Positions 62,301 through 64,000 of a stretch of DNA of 64,000 bases are shown here, one piece after another (position 1 is the stretch's first letter; each line of letters begins with the position of its first letter). Under the pieces are notes generated by a model. That model ran no database searches, had not been told where the DNA came from, and was given only the letters and a program-made list of their open reading frames with translations. Position numbers and translations under genes: made by a program. This DNA comes from Ptiloglossa arizonensis (Eukaryota > Arthropoda > Insecta > Hymenoptera > Colletidae): the NCBI RefSeq assembly GCF_051014685.1, contig NW_027478397.1, positions 186,001 to 250,000 of the forward strand. Reading direction: 5' to 3'.

Positions 62301-64000
62301 TCTAGCATCAGAATTGCGAAAATTTTGATGGTTTCTCAACCATCTCTTAACTCCTTACTCCCATATCTCGCGAACGGATTGACGAATCCGAAAAATTCCT
62401 GTTGCATCTGAAAGTAGAAACTCGCCCGATTCCAATGGTGTGTGTACTGTTCCCCTCATTCCATTTATTGGTTTCGAGTCACAGACATGCGAAAATTTTG
62501 ATGGTTTCTCAAGCATTCCTTAACTTCAAACTCCCATATCTCGCGAACGGATTGACGAACTCGAGAAATTCCTGTTGCATCTGAAAGCAGAAACTCGCCC
62601 CATTACAACGGTGTGTTTACCTTTTCCTTAGGCCATTCCAGTTATTCGTTTCCAGCATCAGAATTGCGAAAATTTTGATGGTTTCTCAACCATCTCTTAA
62701 CTCCTAACGCCCATATCTCGCGAACCGATTGACGAACTCGAGAAATTCCTGTTGCAACTGAAAGTAGAAACTCGCCCGACTTCAACGATATTTGTACTTT
62801 TCCCGTAGACCATTGTAGTTATTGGTTTCGAGTATCAGACTTGCGAAAATTTTGATAGTCTCTCAACCATTCCTTAACACCAAACTCCGATATTTCGCGA
62901 ACGGATTGACGAATCGGAAAAATTTCTTTTGCATGTGAGAGTAGAAACTCTCCCGATTACAACGGTATGTGTATTTTTCGCCTAGGCCATAGTAGTTATT
63001 GGTTTCGAGTATCAGACTTACGAAATTTTTATGGTTTCTCAACCATTCCATAACTCCAAACTCCGATATTTCGCGAACGGATTGACGAATCCGAGAAATT
63101 CCTGTTGCACCTGAAAGTAGAAACTCTCCCGATTACAACAGTATGTGTATTTTTCCCCTAGGCCTTTGTAGTTATTGGTTTCGAGTATCAGACTTGCGAA
63201 AATTTTGATGGTTTCTCAACCATTCCTTAACTCCAAACTCCCATATCTCGCGAACCGATTGACGAACTCGAGAAATTCCTGTTGCATCTGATAGTAGAAA
63301 CTCGCCCGATTACAATGGAGTGCGTACTTTTCCCCTAGGCCATTGCAGTTATTCGTTTCTAGCATCAGAATTGCGAAAATTTTGATGGTTTCTCAACCAT
63401 CTCTTAACTCCTAACTCCCATATCTCCCGAACGGATTGACGAATCCGAAAAATTCCTGTTGCATCTGAAAGTAGAAACTCGCCCGATTCCGATGGTGTGT
63501 GTAGCGTTCCCCTCATTCCATTTATTGGTTTCGAGTCACAGACTTGCGAAAATTTTGATGGTTTCTGAACCATTCCTTAACTTCAAACTCCCATATCTCG
63601 CGAACGAATTGACGAACTCGAGAAATTCCTGTTGCATCTGAAAGCAGAAACTCGCCCTATTACAACGGTGTGTGTATATTTGCCCCGGGCCATAGTAGTT
63701 ATTGGTTTCGATTATTAGACTTGCGAAAATTTTGATGGTTTCTGAACCATTCCTTAACTTCAAACTCCCATATATCGCGAACGGATCGACGAACTCGAAA
63801 AATTCATGTTGCATCTCAAAGTAGAAACTAGCCCGATTACACCGCTATGTGTATTTTTGCCCTAGGCCATTGCAGTTATTTTTTTCGAGTATCAGACTTG
63901 CGAAAATTTTGATGGTTTCTCAACCATTCCTTAACTTCAAACTCCCATATCTCGCGAACGGATCGACGAACTCGAGAAATTCATATTGCATCTGAAAGTA
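59346..64000. repeat. Satellite array, domain D (diverged, right flank of the HOR)
   Basis: The same satellite and orientation, out of HOR order. The stretch at 59450-59940 recurs at 61047-61537 (offset 1,597 bp), with markers ctaacatcag and ttgcacaaatttt. Monomers at 60180-61080 follow the order of HOR monomers 13-17. From 61570 the monomers resemble those near 21800-22000 and 26500. The shortened cccctcattcc type occurs near 62450 and 63510. A run of ten t's at 60141-60150 is eight in the equivalent HOR monomers. The last monomers carry gatcgacgaactcg, not seen elsewhere. The array continues past the window edge. Confidence 0.92.

Noticed and set aside
1..64000. Dozens of 60-110 codon open frames on both strands with near-identical products
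   Set aside because: They repeat with the satellite period, overlap each other on both strands, start and stop at monomer variants, and lack any gene context. They are artefacts of a 177-bp repeat divisible by three.
1..64000. CRISPR array or other prokaryotic repeat system
   Set aside because: The whole 177 bp is repeated with no unique spacers, no adjacent cas-like genes and no leader. Tens of kilobases of nucleosome-length satellite indicate a eukaryote.
1..64000. Inverted monomers or a strand switch in the array
   Set aside because: In every line read, the plus strand carries the same words (gattgacgaac, cgcccgatta, gcgaaaatttt). I found no reverse-complement monomer, including across the insert.
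1..64000. Telomeric repeats, microsatellites or a replication origin motif
   Set aside because: No telomere-like short repeat runs or microsatellite tracts are seen beyond short t-runs and A/T tracts inside monomers. Nothing supports an origin call.

Overview
This 64-kb window is almost entirely one tandem satellite DNA array. A monomer of 177 bp (176-178 bp in variants) repeats head-to-tail in a single orientation from the first base to the last, about 360 copies. The only non-satellite sequence is a 471-bp insert at 14558-15028, flanked by a perfect 13-bp target-site duplication. I find no convincing protein-coding gene, tRNA, rRNA or CRISPR array. Every open reading frame longer than 60 codons is a by-product of the repeat: 177 is divisible by 3, so a frame left open in one monomer stays open in the next.

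The sequence indicates a eukaryotic heterochromatic region, most likely centromeric or pericentromeric. A nucleosome-sized monomer, strict head-to-tail order, nested higher-order repeats and a lone transposon-like insert all fit that. The monomer is about 42% GC and not CpG-depleted: I count 10 CpG in the monomer at 178-354, where base composition alone predicts about 8. This leans towards an invertebrate, for example an arthropod, but the species cannot be named from the sequence.

Layout. (A) 1-11820: a mosaic of large copied blocks of monomers; the longest pair is 1-1754 and 4780-6533, offset exactly 27 monomers. (B) 11821-20742: monomers rich in a 176-bp variant (ggattaccaac in place of ggattgacgaac), often spaced 530 bp apart (3 monomers), with the insert inside. 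(C1) 20743-23220: a 1,239-bp block (7 monomers) present twice in tandem and nearly identical. (C2) 23221-33379: diverged monomers, containing a long duplication at offset 5,126 bp that changes to 4,949 bp where one monomer was lost or gained, and relatives of many monomers used in the next region. (HOR) 33380-59345: seven copies, the last partial, of a 22-monomer higher-order repeat with a full length of 3,888 bp and very high identity between copies. (D) 59346-64000: diverged monomers related to C.

The most homogeneous DNA is thus a 26-kb core flanked by more diverged mosaic satellite, the pattern expected if the core was amplified recently. Three core units lack one or two whole monomers at identifiable junctions, and the ends of U2/U3 share private variants with U6/U7 exactly 15,022 bp away, pointing to multi-unit copying. 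The window thus records satellite turnover by unequal exchange and conversion rather than a set of cooperating genes.
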